Shown here piece by piece: positions 36,024 through 45,155 of a stretch of 64,000 nucleotides of DNA (position 1 is its first letter; each line of letters begins with the position of its first letter). Origin of the DNA: Microlunatus parietis. GTDB lineage: Bacteria; Actinomycetota; Actinomycetes; Propionibacteriales; Propionibacteriaceae. The stretch spans positions 1,488,001 to 1,552,000 of the forward strand of contig NZ_JACCBU010000001.1 of assembly GCF_013407955.1 (NCBI RefSeq). Reading direction: 5' to 3'. Made by a program: the position numbers and the translations under genes. Under the pieces are notes generated by a model. It was not told the origin of the DNA. It did not search any database and saw nothing but the letters and a program-made list of their open reading frames with translations.

Positions 36024-37388
36024 ATGTCCGTCGTCACCGAAGCCCGTACCGCCGACGACCCGCGGCCTCAGCCGGCCATTCCCGCCCTGCGTACGGTCAG
36101 CGGCGCCGGCCTCGCGGTCCCGCTGGTGAACGGCAGGACGACGCCGTACGTGAACCTCGACTACGCCGCCAGCGCGCCGGCCCTGACCGAGGTGCTGGAC
36201 GAACTCGGGCGGGCGCTGCCCTACTACGCATCCGTGCACCGCGGCGCCGGCTACGCGTCGGCGGCCAGCACGACCGCGTACGAGCAGGCCCGCCGGACCG
36301 TCGCCACGGCGACCGGGGCCCGGGCCGACGACCACGTGATCTTCACCCGCAACACCACCGACGCCCTGAACCTGCTGGCCCGGGCGGTCCCGGCCGACCT
36401 CGACGTGGTCTGCCTCGACATCGAGCACCACGCGAACCTGCTGCCCTGGCAGCAGCGCGGCGCGACCGTGATCACCGCCCGGCCGACCATCGCCGAGACG
36501 CTCGAGCTGATCGCCACCGAGCTCGCCCGGCCGGAAGTCGGCCTGCTGGCGATCACCGGCGCCTCCAACGTGACCGGCGAGACGCTGCCGCTGGACCGGA
36601 TCGCCGACCTGTGCCGGCGGACCGGGACCCGGCTCGCCGTCGACGGCGCCCAACTGGTCCCGCACCGTGACGTGGACCTGGCCGGCACCGGGATCGACTA
36701 CCTGGCCTTCTCCGGCCACAAGACCTATGCCCCGTTCGGCGCCGGGGTCCTGATCGGCCGGCCCGACTGGCTGGACGCGGCGCCGCCCTACCTGGCCGGC
36801 GGCGGTGCGGTCCGCCGGGTCCGTACCGACGACGCGGAGTGGGCCACCGGCCCGGCCCGCCACGAGGGCGGCACCCCGAACGTGCTCGGCGCGGTCACCC
36901 TGGCCGCCGCCTGCCGCACCCTGTCCGGCCTCGGCCGGCTGCGCCGGGACCGGCATGAGCGGGCGCTGACCGAACGACTGCGGGCCGGCCTCTTGGACGT
37001 GCCGGGCGTCAGCCTGCTGAGGATCTTCGAGGACAGTACGGACACCGTCGGCATCGTCGCGTTCACCGTGGCGGGGTTCGATGCGGGGCTGGTCGCGGCC
37101 TATCTGTCGGCGGAGCACGGGATCGGCGTCCGGGACGGCAAGTTCTGCGCGCATCCGCTGCTGAACCGACTCGGCTGCGCCGACGGCGCAATCCGGGTCA
37201 GCGTCGGCCTCGGCTCCTCCTCGGCCGATATCGACGCGCTACTGGCCGGCCTGCGCCGGCTGGTCGAGGACGGGCCGGGGTGGAACTACGGCGACGTGGA
37301 CGGGCGGATCCAACCGGTGCCCGACCCCCGCCCGGCGCCGGACTGGCTGCCCGAGCTGGAGACCGGCGGCGCCGGCTGCCGAGGCTGA
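36024..37388 (+). CDS. cysteine desulfurase-like PLP enzyme (aminotransferase class V)
   Basis: 454 residues with GAGGAG upstream. YVNLDYAASAPALTEVL, IEHHANLLPWQQRGA, the PLP Asp/Gln in LAVDGAQLVPH, the Schiff-base Lys in FSGHKTYAPFGAG and the catalytic Cys in RDGKFCAHPLL give the complete SufS/CsdA-type site. It could release sulfur or selenium from (seleno)cysteine. The SAM riboswitch upstream ties it to sulfur amino acid recycling rather than to iron-sulfur assembly. A long C-terminal tail after the fold is unusual. Confidence 0.9.
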   Translation: MSVVTEARTADDPRPQPAIPALRTVSGAGLAVPLVNGRTTPYVNLDYAASAPALTEVLDELGRALPYYASVHRGAGYASAASTTAYEQARRTVATATGARADDHVIFTRNTTDALNLLARAVPADLDVVCLDIEHHANLLPWQQRGATVITARPTIAETLELIATELARPEVGLLAITGASNVTGETLPLDRIADLCRRTGTRLAVDGAQLVPHRDVDLAGTGIDYLAFSGHKTYAPFGAGVLIGRPDWLDAAPPYLAGGGAVRRVRTDDAEWATGPARHEGGTPNVLGAVTLAAACRTLSGLGRLRRDRHERALTERLRAGLLDVPGVSLLRIFEDSTDTVGIVAFTVAGFDAGLVAAYLSAEHGIGVRDGKFCAHPLLNRLGCADGAIRVSVGLGSSSADIDALLAGLRRLVEDGPGWNYGDVDGRIQPVPDPRPAPDWLPELETGGAGCRG

Positions 37389-37399
37389 GCCCCAACGCT

Positions 37400-37458
37400 C
37401 CCTGAGCTTGTCGAAGGGCAAGGCACGACCTGGCTTGGCCCTTCGACAGGCTCAGGGC
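37400..37458. terminator. inverted pair of CCCTTCGACAGGCTCAGG repeats
   Basis: CCCTGAGCTTGTCGAAGGGC (37400-37419) and its near-complement at 37439-37458 can fold into a stem of about 20 bp with a loop of about 20 nt. It lies exactly between two converging genes, so a bidirectional terminator role is likely. One more copy of the half-site lies at 21625. Confidence 0.6.
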
Positions 37459-37468
37459 ACTGGAGGGC

Positions 37469-37855
37469 TCAGGGGTTGGCGTGCAGCGTGCGCGGCTTGC
37501 GGGCGGCCTCGCCGAGCTGCTGGATGCCGAGCACCAGGCCGCCGACGATGTCGCCGCCGGCGAACGAGGACTGCATGCTCGCCGCGGCCAGTCGGCATTC
37601 AAGATCATCAAGGGTCCGCCGCGCCTCGGCGCCGGTGACGATCTCGAGCGCCCGGAAGCCGGGGTCGCAGAGCACCAGGACCGAATGCTTCGGGTCGTCG
37701 AGGCCGGCGTGCAGGCGCTCGGCGTACTGCCGGGAATCCTCCTCGGCGACGCCGATGAAGACGGAGAAGGTCAGCCCGGAGACCGACTCGGCGTTGGCGA
37801 CCGCCTGCTCGATCCGGTGCAGCTGCTGCGGGGTCAGATCGTTACCAGCGGGCAC
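37469..37855 (-). CDS. DUF5130-like (TPM-related) protein
   Basis: 128 residues from the GTG at 37855. [20 protein letters not shown] then [39 protein letters not shown] and [16 protein letters not shown] match the small actinobacterial TPM-domain relatives often labelled DUF5130. The function is unknown. Its start overlaps the 3' end of the upstream membrane gene by 14 nt, so they form a coupled pair. Confidence 0.75.
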   Translation of the reverse strand: MPAGNDLTPQQLHRIEQAVANAESVSGLTFSVFIGVAEEDSRQYAERLHAGLDDPKHSVLVLCDPGFRALEIVTGAEARRTLDDLECRLAAASMQSSFAGGDIVGGLVLGIQQLGEAARKPRTLHANP

Positions 37856-38150
37856 TTGCGCCTCCGGTCTCGGCCACCGGCGCGGCGGGCAGTTCACCGG
37901 CAGCGGCGCCCTGCTCCAGCTGGCCCAGTTCGGCACCACGGCCGAGCCAGACCGGCTCGGTGACCGCGAGCGACTGCCGCTGGTTGGCCCGGATCAGCGA
38001 GGGCGCCTTGCCCAGCGCGAAGATCGCCACGAACACCAGACCCGGGATGCCGATCAGCAGGCCGAGGGTCTGCAGGGCGGTCGGGTTCGCGACCTCGGGC
38101 CAGCCCGATAGCGTTTCGAGGGGCACTACCATGCTCAGCAGTTCACTCAC
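37842..38150 (-). CDS. single-helix membrane protein
   Basis: 102 residues from the GTG at 38150 (an ATG at 38132 is possible). One membrane helix ([20 protein letters not shown]) is followed by a basic segment and an Ala/Glu-rich cytosolic tail ([20 protein letters not shown]). It precedes and overlaps the DUF5130-like gene, and it is divergent from the pyrimidine operon across 40 nt. The function is unknown. Confidence 0.65.
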   Translation of the reverse strand: MSELLSMVVPLETLSGWPEVANPTALQTLGLLIGIPGLVFVAIFALGKAPSLIRANQRQSLAVTEPVWLGRGAELGQLEQGAAAGELPAAPVAETGGASARW

Positions 38151-38190
38151 GCCCCATACGGTAGTCGATCACGCCCCAGAAGGAGGCACC

Positions 38191-38775
38191 GTGTCCGACC
38201 GCGCAGCCGACGCGTCCGCGGCGGATTCCCGAGTCGTGATGGACGGCGAGCAGATCTCCCGGGCCTGTGCCCGGATGGCGCACCAACTGCTCGAGGGCAA
38301 CCGCGGCGCGGGCGGTCTGGTGCTGCTCGGCATCCCGACCCGCGGCGTGCCGCTGGCCGAGCGGCTGGCCGAGGCGATCGCCGGCGTCGAGGGAGTCCGG
38401 GTCCCGGTCGGGGCGCTCGACATCACGCTCTACCGGGACGACCTGCGCCGCAACCCGACCCGGGCACCGGCCCAGACCAGGCTGCCGGTCGACCTGGACG
38501 ACACGACGGTGGTGCTGGTCGACGACGTCCTCTATTCCGGACGTACGGTGCGCGCGGCGCTGGACGCCCTTGGTGATCTTGGTCGGCCCCGGGCGGTACG
38601 GCTCGCGGTGCTGGTCGACCGGGGCCACCGGCAACTGCCGATCCGGGCCGATCACGTCGGCAAGAACCTGCCGACCGCGGCCAGTGAACGGGTCCAGGTC
38701 CGGCTCGCCGAACTCGACGGCGTCAGCGAGGTCACGATCACCCGGGACTCGGGTGCGGAGGGGGAATCCGCCTGA
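38191..38775 (+). CDS. pyrR: bifunctional pyr operon regulator/uracil phosphoribosyltransferase
   Basis: 194 residues from GTG with a perfect AAGGAGG at 38180. The phosphoribosyltransferase fold shows in [26 protein letters not shown] and the PRPP loop [19 protein letters not shown]; the C-terminus [20 protein letters not shown] and GKNLPT is the PyrR hallmark. It binds pyr mRNA or translation leaders in response to UMP. It starts the operon pyrR-pyrB-pyrC with stop-start overlaps. Confidence 0.95.
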   Translation: MSDRAADASAADSRVVMDGEQISRACARMAHQLLEGNRGAGGLVLLGIPTRGVPLAERLAEAIAGVEGVRVPVGALDITLYRDDLRRNPTRAPAQTRLPVDLDDTTVVLVDDVLYSGRTVRAALDALGDLGRPRAVRLAVLVDRGHRQLPIRADHVGKNLPTAASERVQVRLAELDGVSEVTITRDSGAEGESA

Positions 38776-39734
38776 TGCGACATCTGTTGTCCGCAGCCGA
38801 TCTCGATCATGACGAGATCGTCGAGATCCTCGATCTCGCCGAAGAGATGGCCCAGGTGCTGCACCGGCCGATCAAGAAACTGCCGGCCCTGCGCGGCCGG
38901 ACGGTGGTCAATCTGTTCTTCGAGGACTCGACCCGGACCAGGTCGTCGTTCGAGATCGCCGGCAAGTGGCTGTCCGCCGACGTGATCAACATCAGCGCCA
39001 AGGGATCCTCTGTGTCCAAGGGAGAATCGCTGCGGGACACCGTGCTCACGGTCGCCGCGATGGGTGTCGACGCGCTGGTGATCAGGCACCAGGCCTCCGG
39101 CGCCCCGCTGCAGGCCTCGCAGTGGATCGACGCGCACGTGATCAACGCCGGCGACGGGATGCACGAACACCCGACCCAGGCCCTGTTGGACGCGTTCACC
39201 ATCCGCCGGCACCTGCGCGCCGAGACGCCTGACGTGATCGACTTCGCCGGCCGCACCGTGGCGATCGTCGGCGACATCACCCACTCCCGGGTGGCCCGGA
39301 GCAACGTGGCCCTGCTCCGCACGCTCGGCGCGAACGTGATCATCGTGGCGCCGCCGACGCTGCTGCCGTCCGGCATCGACAGCTGGCCGGTGGAGGTCTC
39401 GACCGATCTCGATTCGGTGCTGGACCGGGCCGACGTGATCATGATGCTGCGGGTGCAGCGGGAACGGATGTCCGGCGGCTACTTCCCCACCCCGCGGGAA
39501 TACACGGTGTCGTACGGGCTCACTCGGGACCGGCTGGCCAAGCTCCGGCCGGGCGCCGCGATCTGCCACCCGGGCCCGATGAACCGGGGCCTGGAGATCT
39601 CCGCCGACGCAGCCGACGCGGCGAACTCGTTGATCTTGGACCAGGTCGCCGCCGGCGTCGCGGTCCGGATGAGCGTGCTCTACGAGCTGCTCGGCGGCGC
39701 CGACGAAACCGTACCCACGAAGGAGCACGCGTGA
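38775..39734 (+). CDS. pyrB: aspartate carbamoyltransferase, catalytic chain
   Basis: 319 residues; joins carbamoyl phosphate and aspartate in pyrimidine synthesis. [20 protein letters not shown] (carbamoyl-phosphate loop), [30 protein letters not shown] and [15 protein letters not shown] with the terminal [12 protein letters not shown] are diagnostic. Its ATG overlaps the pyrR stop, and its stop abuts pyrC. Confidence 0.97.
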   Translation: MRHLLSAADLDHDEIVEILDLAEEMAQVLHRPIKKLPALRGRTVVNLFFEDSTRTRSSFEIAGKWLSADVINISAKGSSVSKGESLRDTVLTVAAMGVDALVIRHQASGAPLQASQWIDAHVINAGDGMHEHPTQALLDAFTIRRHLRAETPDVIDFAGRTVAIVGDITHSRVARSNVALLRTLGANVIIVAPPTLLPSGIDSWPVEVSTDLDSVLDRADVIMMLRVQRERMSGGYFPTPREYTVSYGLTRDRLAKLRPGAAICHPGPMNRGLEISADAADAANSLILDQVAAGVAVRMSVLYELLGGADETVPTKEHA

Positions 39735-40999
39735 TGCCCCCGATCATGATCACCGGCGCCGACCTGGCCGGCGCCGGTCCGGGTGACTTGTTGATCATGG
39801 ACGGGCAGTTCGCCGACCCGGCCCTGGCTCCTGCCGACGTGCAGCGGTTCGACGCTGCCGGGCTGGTCGCGCTGCCCGGGCTGGTCGACCTGCACACGCA
39901 TCTGCGCGAGCCGGGCCGGGAGGACGCCGAGACCGTCGAGTCGGGTACGGCAGCGGCGGCCCGGGGCGGCTTCACGGCCGTGCTGGCGATGGCCAACACC
40001 GACCCGGTCACCGACACCGCCGAGGCCGCGGCCCACGTCGCGGCGCTCGGCCGGCGGGCCGGCCACACCCAGGTGATCCCGGTCGGCGCCGTCACCAAGG
40101 GGCTGGCCGGCACCGAACTCGCCGAGCTCGGCCTGATGGCCCGGTCGGCGGCCGGGGTCCGGGTCTTCTCCGACGACGGGCACTGTGTCGGCGACGCGCG
40201 GCTGATGCGCCGGGCCCTCGAATACGTACGGGCGTTCGGCGGCGTGATCGCCCAGCACGCCCAGGATCCGCGGCTGGCCGGCCCGGACGCCTGCTGCCAT
40301 GAGGGTGAGATCTCCGGTCGGCTCGGGTTGGCCGGCTGGCCGCCGGCGGCGGAGTCGACGATCGTCGCGCGGGACGTCGAGTTGGCCGAGCTGACCCGGT
40401 CCCGGGTGCACGTCTGCCATGTGTCCACCGCCGAGACGGTCGAGGTGCTGCGCTGGGCGAAGCGGCGCGGCATCGCCGTCACCGCCGAGGTGACGCCGCA
40501 CCATCTGCTGCTCACCACCGACCTCGTCACCGGCTACGACCCGACGTTCAAGGTCAATCCGCCGTTGCGACCGGCCGAGCACGTGACCGTGCTGCGGGAG
40601 GCCCTCGCCGACGGCACCATCGACGCCGTCGCCACCGACCACGCCCCGCACGCGCGGCACGACAAGGAACACGCGTTCCCGGACGCGGCGTTCGGCATGG
40701 TCGGGCTGGAGACCGCGCTCGGCGTGGTGCTGGAGACGATGCTGGACGCCCTCGGCTGGGCGGGAGTCGCCGACCGGCTGTCCGTGGCGCCGGCCCGGAT
40801 CGCCGGCCTGAACGGGCAGGGCCGTGCCTTGACGCCGGGTGAGCCGGCCAACCTGGTGCTGGTGGACCCGTCGGCGCGGCGCGTGGTCGACGCCACCGAC
40901 TCCGCCTCGCTGTCCCGGAACAATCCCTGGCACGGCCTGGACCTGCCGGACCCGGTCGTCGCGACGTACTGGAACGGGAACCAGACCTACCGCCGGTGA
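39734..40999 (+). CDS. pyrC: dihydroorotase
   Basis: 421 residues from the ATG at 39734 (a GTG at 39731 is equally possible). Type I amidohydrolase: metal ligands LVDLHTHLREPGRED, VCHVSTAETVEVL, the second His in AEVTPHHLLLT and Asp in AVATDHAPHARHDKE. Its start overlaps the pyrB stop. No carA/carB follows in this window, so the rest of the pathway must lie elsewhere. Confidence 0.95.
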   Translation: MPPIMITGADLAGAGPGDLLIMDGQFADPALAPADVQRFDAAGLVALPGLVDLHTHLREPGREDAETVESGTAAAARGGFTAVLAMANTDPVTDTAEAAAHVAALGRRAGHTQVIPVGAVTKGLAGTELAELGLMARSAAGVRVFSDDGHCVGDARLMRRALEYVRAFGGVIAQHAQDPRLAGPDACCHEGEISGRLGLAGWPPAAESTIVARDVELAELTRSRVHVCHVSTAETVEVLRWAKRRGIAVTAEVTPHHLLLTTDLVTGYDPTFKVNPPLRPAEHVTVLREALADGTIDAVATDHAPHARHDKEHAFPDAAFGMVGLETALGVVLETMLDALGWAGVADRLSVAPARIAGLNGQGRALTPGEPANLVLVDPSARRVVDATDSASLSRNNPWHGLDLPDPVVATYWNGNQTYRR

Positions 41000-41056
41000 C
41001 CGGCCTGTCCGATTTGTGAAAGACCCGGGCCGGGGCCCGGTCCTAGCGTCGAGGAC

Positions 41057-41950
41057 ATGAGTATCGACCTTGTCGCTGCGGAACGTTTCCTGCACACCCA
41101 CGCGCGGCTGCTGGAACGGCAGCTCTTCGGCGCGCTCGTCCACGGCGCGCCGGACGAACCCGCCCGGGCCGCGCTGCGGGCCTTCCAGAACCCGGACGGC
41201 GGCTTCGGCCACGGCCTGGAACCCGATGTTCGCGGACCGGACAGCCAACCGTCCGCGGCCCGTACGGCCTTGACCGTCCTGGCCGATCTCGACGCCCTGG
41301 ACGATCCGCTCACCGAACAGGTGGCCGACTGGCTGCTGACGGTCAGCGGTCCCGACGGCGGCGTGCCGACCGTGCTGCCCACCGCGACCGCCTACCCGCG
41401 CGCGCCGTGGATGCAGCCGCAGCCCGAGAGCGGCTTCCTGACCTACGCCCTGGCCGGGCTGCTCTGGCAGTCGGGGCTCGACCACCCGTGGCTGCGGTCG
41501 GCGACCGAGTGGTGCTGGGCCAGCCTGGCCGCGGACCCCGACCCGGCCGGCTACACCGTGAAGTTCGCGCTGGACTTCCTCGATTCCGTACCGGATCCGC
41601 GGCGGGCCGCCGACGCCGTCGAACGGCTCCGGCCCGCCCTCGCCGCCGACGGCACCCTGCCCATTCCGGGCGGGACCGACGGCGAACGGGTCCCGCCGCT
41701 CGAGCTGTCGCCGCGGCCCGACTCGCCGAGCCGGGCGCTGTTCAGCGACGAGCAGCTGAGCGCCGACCTCGACCGGCTGGAACACGATCAGCACGAGGAC
41801 GGCGGCTGGGACGTCGACTACCTGCACTGGAGCCCCGCGCAGGCGCTGGAATGGCGCGGCATCGCCACCGTGGCGGCTGTCGCGACGCTGGCCCGCAACG
41901 GCCGGCTCGAACTCCCCGGCCGGCTGCTCGGTGCGGCGGGCGCATCATGA
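41057..41950 (+). CDS. alpha-toroid (terpenoid cyclase-like) protein
   Basis: 297 residues. Repeated QNPDGGFGHGLEPDVRGPDS, SGPDGGVPTVLP and HEDGGWDVDYLHWSP motifs are the Gly/Trp-rich repeats of the alpha-alpha barrel shared by terpene cyclases and prenyltransferases. The catalytic DxDD motif is not seen, so it may be a structural relative. The following LLM gene overlaps its stop (ATGA), implying a joint function. Confidence 0.7.
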   Translation: MSIDLVAAERFLHTHARLLERQLFGALVHGAPDEPARAALRAFQNPDGGFGHGLEPDVRGPDSQPSAARTALTVLADLDALDDPLTEQVADWLLTVSGPDGGVPTVLPTATAYPRAPWMQPQPESGFLTYALAGLLWQSGLDHPWLRSATEWCWASLAADPDPAGYTVKFALDFLDSVPDPRRAADAVERLRPALAADGTLPIPGGTDGERVPPLELSPRPDSPSRALFSDEQLSADLDRLEHDQHEDGGWDVDYLHWSPAQALEWRGIATVAAVATLARNGRLELPGRLLGAAGAS

Positions 41951-42828
41951 GAATCGGGGTCGGGCTGCCGGCCGCCGTCCCGGGCGCCCCGTTCGAGCTG
42001 CTCGGCGACTGGGCGGCCGCCGCCGAGATGTACGGTTTCCGGCACGTCGCCGCTCTGGACCGGCTCGTGTACGACAGCCTGGACCCGATCGTCGCCCTGG
42101 CGACGGCGGCCGGCCGGACCAGCCGGGTCGAGTTGATCACCACGATCCTCGGCGTCCCGTACCGGCGGAACGCGGTGGTGCTCGCCAAGCAGCTCGCCTC
42201 GCTCGACCTGGTGGCCGCCGGCCGGTTCGTGGCCGGGCTGGCCCTGGGCGGCTGGCCGGAGGACTACGCGGCCTCGGACGTTGCGCTGCGCGGCCGGGGC
42301 GAACGCTTCGCCGTCATGCTGGACACCCTGCGCTGCGTCTGGGCCGGCAAACTCGCCGGGGCGGCCGGACCGATGACTCCACATCCAAGATCAGGACCGT
42401 CGATGCTGCTGGGCGCGCTGTCGCCGGCCGGTTTCGGCCGGGTGGCGACGTTCGCGGACGGCTGGATCGCGCCGTTCTTCGGGCTGCAGACGCTCCGCGA
42501 CGGCATCGCCTCGGCCCGGGAGGCCTGGCAACGTGCCGGCCGCGAGGGCCGGCCGCGGGTGATCACCGAGCGGTACTTCTGTCTCGGTCCGGGAGCCGAC
42601 GAGGTCGCCGGCGCCTATCTTGATCATTACTACGGAGCCGAGTACCGGTCCGAGGTGCTGGCCGAAACGCTGACCACCCCGGCCCGGCTGATCGAGGAGC
42701 TCGACCGCATCGAAGCCACCGGTTGCGACGATCTCCTGCTGTTCCCCTGCACCGCCGACCAAGATCAACTTCATCGCCTCGTCGATGCCCTGGCGGCATC
42801 GCGACACTTCATCGAACGGAGCCATTGA
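41947..42828 (+). CDS. LLM-class flavin-dependent oxidoreductase
   Basis: 293 residues. The luciferase-like barrel shows in MRIGVGLPAA, LITTILGVPYRRNAVVLAKQ, DLVAAGRFVAGLALGGWPED and GRVATFADGWIAPFFG. Cofactor FMN or F420 cannot be decided from sequence. It overlaps the toroid gene and is followed closely by a glyoxalase-fold gene, forming a three-gene unit. Confidence 0.85.
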   Translation: MRIGVGLPAAVPGAPFELLGDWAAAAEMYGFRHVAALDRLVYDSLDPIVALATAAGRTSRVELITTILGVPYRRNAVVLAKQLASLDLVAAGRFVAGLALGGWPEDYAASDVALRGRGERFAVMLDTLRCVWAGKLAGAAGPMTPHPRSGPSMLLGALSPAGFGRVATFADGWIAPFFGLQTLRDGIASAREAWQRAGREGRPRVITERYFCLGPGADEVAGAYLDHYYGAEYRSEVLAETLTTPARLIEELDRIEATGCDDLLLFPCTADQDQLHRLVDALAASRHFIERSH

Positions 42829-42829
42829 C

Positions 42830-43195
42830 ATGCCGCAGACCCATCACACCATCGATTACATCGAGATCCCGGCCCGCGACCTGGACGCCTCCCGGGCGTT
42901 CTATGCCGACGCCTTCGGTTGGACCTTCAACGACTACGGCCCGGCCTACGCGGGCATCCGCCGGCCCGGCAGCGAGGACGAGGAGGTCGGCGGGCTGGCC
43001 GCGACCGACGGCGACATCGTGACCGGCAGCCCGCTGGTGCTGCTCTACTCCGACGATCTTGATGCCACCCTGGACGCGATCAAGGCCGCCGGCGGCACCA
43101 TCCTCCAGGAGCCGTACGGGTTCCCGGGCGGGCGCCGACTGCACTTCGCCGACCCCTCCGGCAACGAACTCGGAGTCTGGGCCACCGCCGATTGA
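42830..43195 (+). CDS. VOC/glyoxalase-family protein
   Basis: 121 residues from the ATG at 42830, with GGAG upstream. HHTIDYIEIPARDLDASRAF then FGWTFNDYGPAYAGI and RRLHFADPSGNELGVWA show two beta-alpha-beta-beta-beta units of the vicinal oxygen chelate fold. Possible metal ligands include the N-terminal Glu and the His near the end. Substrate unknown. It lies 1 nt after the LLM stop. Confidence 0.85.
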   Translation: MPQTHHTIDYIEIPARDLDASRAFYADAFGWTFNDYGPAYAGIRRPGSEDEEVGGLAATDGDIVTGSPLVLLYSDDLDATLDAIKAAGGTILQEPYGFPGGRRLHFADPSGNELGVWATAD

Positions 43196-43242
43196 GCACG
43201 TACGATCGGGTTGATACGCAGCTTCCCGACCGAGGGCGCCCG

Positions 43243-43983
43243 ATGACCTCGACCCAGCACGGATCAGCCGAGCCGGGACCGTACCGCGAATATCCGGCGG
43301 TCCGCGGCCTGCAACACCTGGTCTCCTGCCTCTGGGAGAACGACGTCCAGGACCGGCAGCACACCGTGATCCCGGACGGCTGCGTCGACCTGATCTGGCT
43401 CGGCCACCACGGACTCGTCGTCGCCGGCGCGGACACCGGGCCGCGCTTGTCGGGGCCGATTCCGGGGCCGGTCTGCGGCATCCGGCTGCGGCCCGGCGCC
43501 GCCGGCACGGTCCTCGGCCTGCCGGCGGCCGAACTCCGGGACCAACTCGTCCCGGTCGAGCACGTCTGGCAGCGGTCCGGCCCTGAACTGGCCGCGACCA
43601 TGGCCGAGGCCGATGCCGAACGCCGGCTCGCGATCCTGACCGAGGCGGTGCTGGTCCGGCGGGGCGCGCCCGATCCGGTCGTGGTCCAGGCCGCCACGAA
43701 GCTCGCCGAGCCCGGCGTCCGGGTGTCCGCGGCCGCGGCCGACCTCGGCCTCAGCGAACGGCAGCTGAACCGCCGCCTGCTGCACGCCGTCGGCTACGGC
43801 CCCAAGATGCTGGCCCGGGTGGCGCGGCTGCGCCGGCTGATCGCGGCGGACGAGCCGTCGTTGGCGCTGCGGGCCCTGGCCGCCGGGTACGCCAGCCAGG
43901 CGCACATGAACGAGGAGGTCCGCCGGCTGACCGGAGACTCGGCCGGCCGGTTCCTGAAGGACGCCGCCCTGACCGCCGCCTGA
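43243..43983 (+). CDS. AraC-family regulator with DUF6597 sensor
   Basis: 246 residues. The N-terminal YREYPAVRGLQHLVSCLWEN and TVIPDGCVDLIWLGHHG are the DUF6597 sensor. The C-terminal helix-turn-helix pair is VSAAAADLGLSERQLNRRLL and LALRALAAGYASQAHMNEEV. The start is set at MTSTQHGSAEPG (43243). It follows the VOC gene and probably regulates the neighbouring unit. Confidence 0.83.
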   Translation: MTSTQHGSAEPGPYREYPAVRGLQHLVSCLWENDVQDRQHTVIPDGCVDLIWLGHHGLVVAGADTGPRLSGPIPGPVCGIRLRPGAAGTVLGLPAAELRDQLVPVEHVWQRSGPELAATMAEADAERRLAILTEAVLVRRGAPDPVVVQAATKLAEPGVRVSAAAADLGLSERQLNRRLLHAVGYGPKMLARVARLRRLIAADEPSLALRALAAGYASQAHMNEEVRRLTGDSAGRFLKDAALTAA

Positions 43984-44516
43984 CCCCGGCAGATCTGGGT
44001 CATCGCCTGGCTGCCCACCGCCGAGGGAGGAGGCCCGACCGGCGGGATCACGCGCGTCGCGGAGGATGTCGCGATTTCTCTTCACACCAACCAGGAAGCG
44101 CCTTGGCCACGCGGCAACGGTCCGTCAGCAGTGGAATCGCGACAGCGGTAGGGATCGCGCGAGTTCACCGAGGGCACGGCTGCTCGACCTCGGCACGTCC
44201 CGGACGTGTTGCTGGCGTCCGCGACGGCATCCTCCGGGTGTCGCGTCTGCCGCACCTGTGACCCCACCCCGCAGAGCCGGTCGCGGCTGGGGACGTGACG
44301 CGGCCCGACACACGGCAACTCCCCCGCACCGCAGCCGCGACCCCTGCACCCACCCGCGACCGTTGCACCGGTCGCGGACGCGAGGAACGGTCGCGGTTGG
44401 AGACGTGGCCGGGCCCGGCGGGGTCAACCGAGTCGCCGCGACCCGGCGGCACCGACCCGCACGCCGCTGCCGGGCGGGTGCGCGGGGTCCCGGAGGGGCG
44501 CGGCTAGGCTGGCTCG
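43984..44516. other. repeat-rich intergenic region
   Basis: 533 bp with no convincing gene. It contains the second 80-bp inverted-repeat element (44066-44145), several copies of the octamer GGTCGCGG or its complement (about 44279, 44335, 44355, 44370, 44389) and a 20-bp direct repeat (44278 and 44388). CCGCGACCG-TTGCAC-CGGTCGCGG makes a perfect 9-bp hairpin. Open frames here are GC-rich shadows. Confidence 0.6.
44066..44145. repeat. 80-bp inverted-repeat element, copy B
   Basis: Starts with the same 18 bases as copy A (ATGTCGCGATTTCTCTTC) and continues CACCAACCAGGAAGCGCCTTG, close to copy A. The right end keeps only AATCGCGACA, complementary to the left TGTCGCGATT. Both copies are 80 bp long, so it is probably the same mobile or structural element, more decayed here. 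Confidence 0.6.
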
Positions 44517-45155
44517 GTGCCCGATTGGTTCCCGACGAACGTCGCCGACGTGGTGGTCTTCGCGCCGCTGCGGATCGCGTTCCTGATCATCGTCGCGCTC
44601 GTCATACGTTATGTAGCGCACCGGTTGATCGACCGTTCGGTTCGCAAGTCGATCAATGCGACGCCGAAGCAGCGCAACCGGGCGATCGAGGCGCTGACGG
44701 TGCCGGCCCGGCTGCCGGCGGAGCGGCGGGCGCAACGGATCCAGGCGCTGGGGTCGCTGACCAAGAGCGTCACCACCGTCGTGATCTTGGTGATCACGGT
44801 GATCATGATCTTGACCGAGCTCGGCTTCAACGTGACGACGATCATCGCCGGCACGTCCTTGATCGGCGTCACGTTGGCCTTCGGCCTGCAGAACATCGTC
44901 AAGGACTTCCTGTCCGGCGTCTTCATGCTCATCGAAGATCAACTCGGCGTCGGCGACTTCGTCGATCTGGAGAAGGCTTCCGGCACGGTCGAGGAGATCG
45001 GGCTCCGGGTGACCCAGTTGCGCGACGACGACGGCACGGTCTGGTACGTCCGCAACGGCGAGGTGCTCCGCGTCGGCAACTACTCCCAGGGCGGGCCCGG
45101 CCGGCCGCCGGAGCCCGCCGAGGCGGAGGCCGATCAACCGGACGAGGCGACGTAG
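44517..45155 (+). CDS. small MscS-family mechanosensitive channel
   Basis: 212 residues from GTG. Helices APLRIAFLIIVALVIRYVAH and TTVVILVITVIMILTELGFN, then the pore helix TTIIAGTSLIGVTLAFGLQN followed by IVKDFLSGVFMLIEDQLGVG are the MscS core. The beta domain is short (GTVEEIGLRVTQLRDDDGTV). It releases solutes on hypo-osmotic shock. The last residues overlap the antisense end of the lantibiotic exporter gene by 22 nt. A GGAGG lies about 20 nt upstream, which is far. Confidence 0.9.
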   Translation: MPDWFPTNVADVVVFAPLRIAFLIIVALVIRYVAHRLIDRSVRKSINATPKQRNRAIEALTVPARLPAERRAQRIQALGSLTKSVTTVVILVITVIMILTELGFNVTTIIAGTSLIGVTLAFGLQNIVKDFLSGVFMLIEDQLGVGDFVDLEKASGTVEEIGLRVTQLRDDDGTVWYVRNGEVLRVGNYSQGGPGRPPEPAEAEADQPDEAT

